Of a stretch of DNA of 64,000 bases, positions 61,397 through 64,000 are shown one piece after another. The position numbers and the translations under genes were made by a program. The number at the start of each line of letters is the position of its first letter. Within the stretch, counting starts at the first letter, position 1. The notes under the pieces are model-generated. The model was not told the DNA's origin. It searched no databases and was given only the letters and a program-made list of their open reading frames with translations. This DNA comes from Circinella umbellata (lineage: Eukaryota; Mucoromycota; Mucoromycetes; Mucorales; Lichtheimiaceae): contig JAIWNF010000003.1 in assembly GCA_025093555.1 (NCBI GenBank), positions 124,001 through 188,000 of the forward strand, in the 5' to 3' direction.

Positions 61397-63782
61397 ACAA
61401 CATCGGGATTGGATACACAATCAGAACAGCTTGTGCGAAGGGCTTTGAATACCGCTTCAAGTGGTCGATTGTCCATCGACTTTCAACTATCCGGAATGGA
61501 AACTTGATTGTAGTGATGGATCAAGGTGAACTGTTAGAACTTGGAACACATAATCCACTTGTAAATTATGATGGTGTTTATGTCGAACTCGTTCGAAAAC
61601 AACAAATTGCAACAAAACAAGGAGGAGAAACGACTTATGACTCTGATTACTCCGAAGAACTATTATGTGAAAATGTTAAGATTGGTGATCGTAGTGTTTA
61701 AGAATATTAGGACCCCTCACGCATGCAAAATGAACATTCAGCTACTATTCAAGTATTACCTGATGAATATCATATAGGAGTAGGCGATAATGTCAATTTA
61801 ATGCGAAAAAGTACGCCTATGAACTCAAACAGCGCAAGAACAAGAAAGAACGTGGGTTAAGAAAGCAGCAAGATGCTCCAATTGGAAAAATGTGGAAACA
61901 AGTTCAAAGTGAATGGTTTCTCATCTTTGTTGGTTGTATTGGTGCTTTGATTATTGGTGCAGTGTATCCACATTTTTTCGTTCACTGCTGGTAAATGTTT
62001 TCTATATTTTTATTTTACCGCGTGATCAAATGCTCCTGAACTATTTGAGGGTGCCAAATTGTATGGTTCTAATGCGTTTGCTGGTTATGATACACAAAGC
62101 TGGATGTTTCAATTAATGGATGGTCGATATACTGCTCAATTACGTGACATGTTGCTTCGTGTTTATTTGAAGTAAGAAATTGGATTTTTTGATTACGAAG
62201 ATAATAGTGTTGGTGCATTAGCATTCAAATTAGCTGCAGATACAAAAGTAATGAATGAAATGGTTTGTAAGGTTTCTGGTGATATTATGTTGGCCATCCC
62301 AACAACAATTTGTGGTATGTCTATACAATTTTGTATTACTGCATGCATGCTATGTATTTTTGTTGTTTATAATAAATTTTGAAGCTTCATTGTAAAATAT
62401 ACTAATAATAATTCTTTTTTTTATTTTTGTTTGATTCAACAGGTTTGGCGGTTGCTTTTGTACATTAATGGCCGCTCTCACTTATTGTTATCGACATGCC
62501 TCCTTTCCTTATGTGATCTAGCTTCTATAAAGCTCGCTTAGAACGTGGCTATCAATATAAGGCTGCTAAAGCCGGTGAGCATGGAGGCGAAGTAGCAGCT
62601 AAAGCCATAAAAAAAATTAGGATTGTTACTGTCCTTGTTAAGCAGTTACATTTCGAGTCTAAGGATGCAAAAATCTCGAAAAGCCTCATCAACTGGCTCG
62701 TCGCAAAGCTTTCCGTGATTTATTTGGTTATGCTTTATCTCAAGGGTTTGTCTTATACGTGATTGCTGATATTAATGATTTTAGTGCAAGGTGTAGGGCG
62801 AGCCCGCGTATTTTTAACTACATTTATTAGGGCCAAAACAGCTGCTGTTGGTATTTTTGAAATCCTTGAACGACAGTCCCAAATTGATCCCGATATTGAA
62901 GGTATTGAAACATCCAGAGATAGCATATATGATGACCTCCCATTTGAAACCATTGATTTTATGTTACCCAACCCGTGAAAACCCGATGTTTGATGGCGAG
63001 TTCAATCTGCACGTAAAGCTAGTCAAATCATTGCGTTAGTTGGTGGCTCTAAATGTGGTAAAACTACTACATTGACATGTTGCAACGGTGGTATGATTCA
63101 ACAATGGGTACAGTACGTCTCGATAACTATAATGTCAGGAGCTTTACATTGAGAAATTTATGTAGTCATATGCTCTAGTAGGATAAGGTAGAATGTGATA
63201 AAAAAAAACAATTAAAATAGTAAACAGGGTCTTAGAAAATAGCTTTTATTAACTATCTTTTTTTTTGCTACATATGTAATAAAGAATCTGTACTTTTTCA
63301 CATGTCGATTGGTGATAATATTCGTTTCGGCGTAGATGAGGATTAATTTGTAACTCAAAATCAGGTGGAAGAAGCTGCTCGCACTGCTAATATTCCAAGT
63401 TTATTGTTGAATTGCCTCAGAGTTATAATATATGTGTTGGTGATAAGGGGGCTCAACTGTCTGATGAATAAAAGCAAAGAATTGCCATTGCTCGTGCATT
63501 TATTCAAAAGCTCAGTATTATTTTGTTAGATAAAGCTCCTTCCACGCTCGATTCTGAATCTGAATCTGAAAAGTTGGTACAGGAAACCATTGATTATATT
63601 CTCAATAAAGGTGGATGTACCACAATTACTACTGCTCATTGTCTTTCCACAATACAAAATGTTGATTTGATTTGTGCAATTAGAAACGGAAGAGTCTATA
63701 AACAAGGAACTCATTGGAATTACTCAATCTAAAAGGCGAGTATATTGCTCTTGTAAGGCAGCAATCTCTTAATGTTAAGTAA
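61397..63782 (+). pseudogene. 5'-truncated, decayed ABCB transporter copy
   Basis: Matches the C-terminal 60% of the two ABC genes at 44271-55472, in the opposite orientation. It opens right after an acceptor-like TTCACAG at the exon start that in the intact genes reads [18 protein letters not shown] (here TSGLDTQSEQLVRRALN), runs through TMD2, and ends in VRQQSLNVK plus stop. Decay: a stop inside YLK*EIGFFDYEDNSVGALAF, frameshifts around the linker, Walker A altered to GGSKCGKTT, signature broken by a stop (QLSDE*KQRIAIA), and Walker B ILLDKA without the catalytic Glu. Two introns remain: about 62313-62442 (TMD2, same place as in both intact genes) and about 63188-63288 (same place as in gene 1 only). 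Kept introns mean DNA-level duplication, not a retrocopy. Confidence 0.93.
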
Positions 63783-64000
63783 AGTAGCATGTTATATTTT
63801 TTTTTATCTCTTTCTTCTTTGCTATTATCCAGTTTATCATCTTATTATAATGATAGAACGTATACAATGACACGTTTCAATTATTCCCCAGAATAATAAT
63901 TTTTTTAAATGTACCATTGCTATTATAATATATATTATCGCTTGTACAATCCAATAAAATCATACAATGGATGAAAATCTTTTCAAAGTTGCTAAATTTC
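63783..64000. other. Right edge, no gene seen
   Basis: Short AT-rich 3' flank of the ABC pseudogene up to the window edge; nothing recognised. Confidence 0.4.

Noticed and set aside
61397..63782. ABC copy as a functional half-transporter (TMD-NBD)
   Set aside because: Stops inside TMD2 and the signature motif and loss of the Walker B glutamate rule out function.
1..64000. CRISPR arrays, operons and prokaryotic signals
   Set aside because: No regularly spaced repeats; genes carry spliceosomal introns and lack Shine-Dalgarno patterns, so the window is eukaryotic.

Overview
The window looks like nuclear DNA of a filamentous fungus, most likely an early-diverging one of the Mucoromycota/Mucorales type. 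Support: AT-rich intergenic DNA, genes split by many short GT-AG introns (mostly 60-130 bp), long Gln/Asn/Ser tracts, Ede1, Crt10, mS45 and Dal5-type families, and no operons. The clade is an inference from style and protein families; no marker gene fixes the species. Exon coordinates were worked out by hand from splice sites and reading phase. Every multi-exon model closes in frame except ABC gene 1.

Layout. 1-4741 (-): EDE1/Eps15-like endocytic scaffold, 3' end outside the window. 7255-10169 (-): CRT10-like WD-repeat protein. 10690-11021 (+): small DMAC1/DUF4536-like mitochondrial membrane protein. 11295-12429 (+): mitoribosomal protein mS45 (Mrps35/Bot1p family). 12430-17572: intergenic, with two copies of a TIR element in opposite orientation. 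17573-21841 (+): self-sufficient cytochrome P450-reductase fusion (CYP505/BM3 type) with an extra N-terminal beta-grasp-like domain, followed at 24029-24382 by a decayed copy of its own 3' end. 25050-27225 (+): Dal5-type MFS anion transporter. 27936-30051 (+): F-box/LRR-like protein. 31471-36730 (+): Snf2-family ATPase of the Uls1/Rrp1 group. 39184-43259 (+): PMC1-type calcium P-type ATPase. 44271-49032 (-) and 51198-55472 (-): two tandem full-length ABCB (MDR-type) transporters. 59777-61033 (+): trimethyllysine dioxygenase (carnitine synthesis). 61397-63782 (+): 5'-truncated, decayed third ABCB copy in the opposite orientation.

How the genes relate. Most are unrelated housekeeping genes: endocytosis, mitochondrial translation and respiration, chromatin, calcium storage, carnitine. 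The accessory part has three components: the P450-reductase with its relic copy, the MFS carrier, and the ABCB array with one intact copy, one copy carrying an apparent frameshift, and one dead copy. This fits a locus shaped by tandem and inverted duplication of detoxification/export genes. Three perfect copies of a GC-rich 10-mer lie upstream of the intact ABC gene, and a one-mismatch copy lies upstream of its neighbour.

Best candidates for something new: the beta-grasp/P450/reductase fusion, the inverted pair of 0.7-kb TIR elements with 3-bp target duplications, and the intron differences among the three ABCB paralogues. I saw no convincing tRNA, complete rRNA, CRISPR array, or viral or toxin gene.
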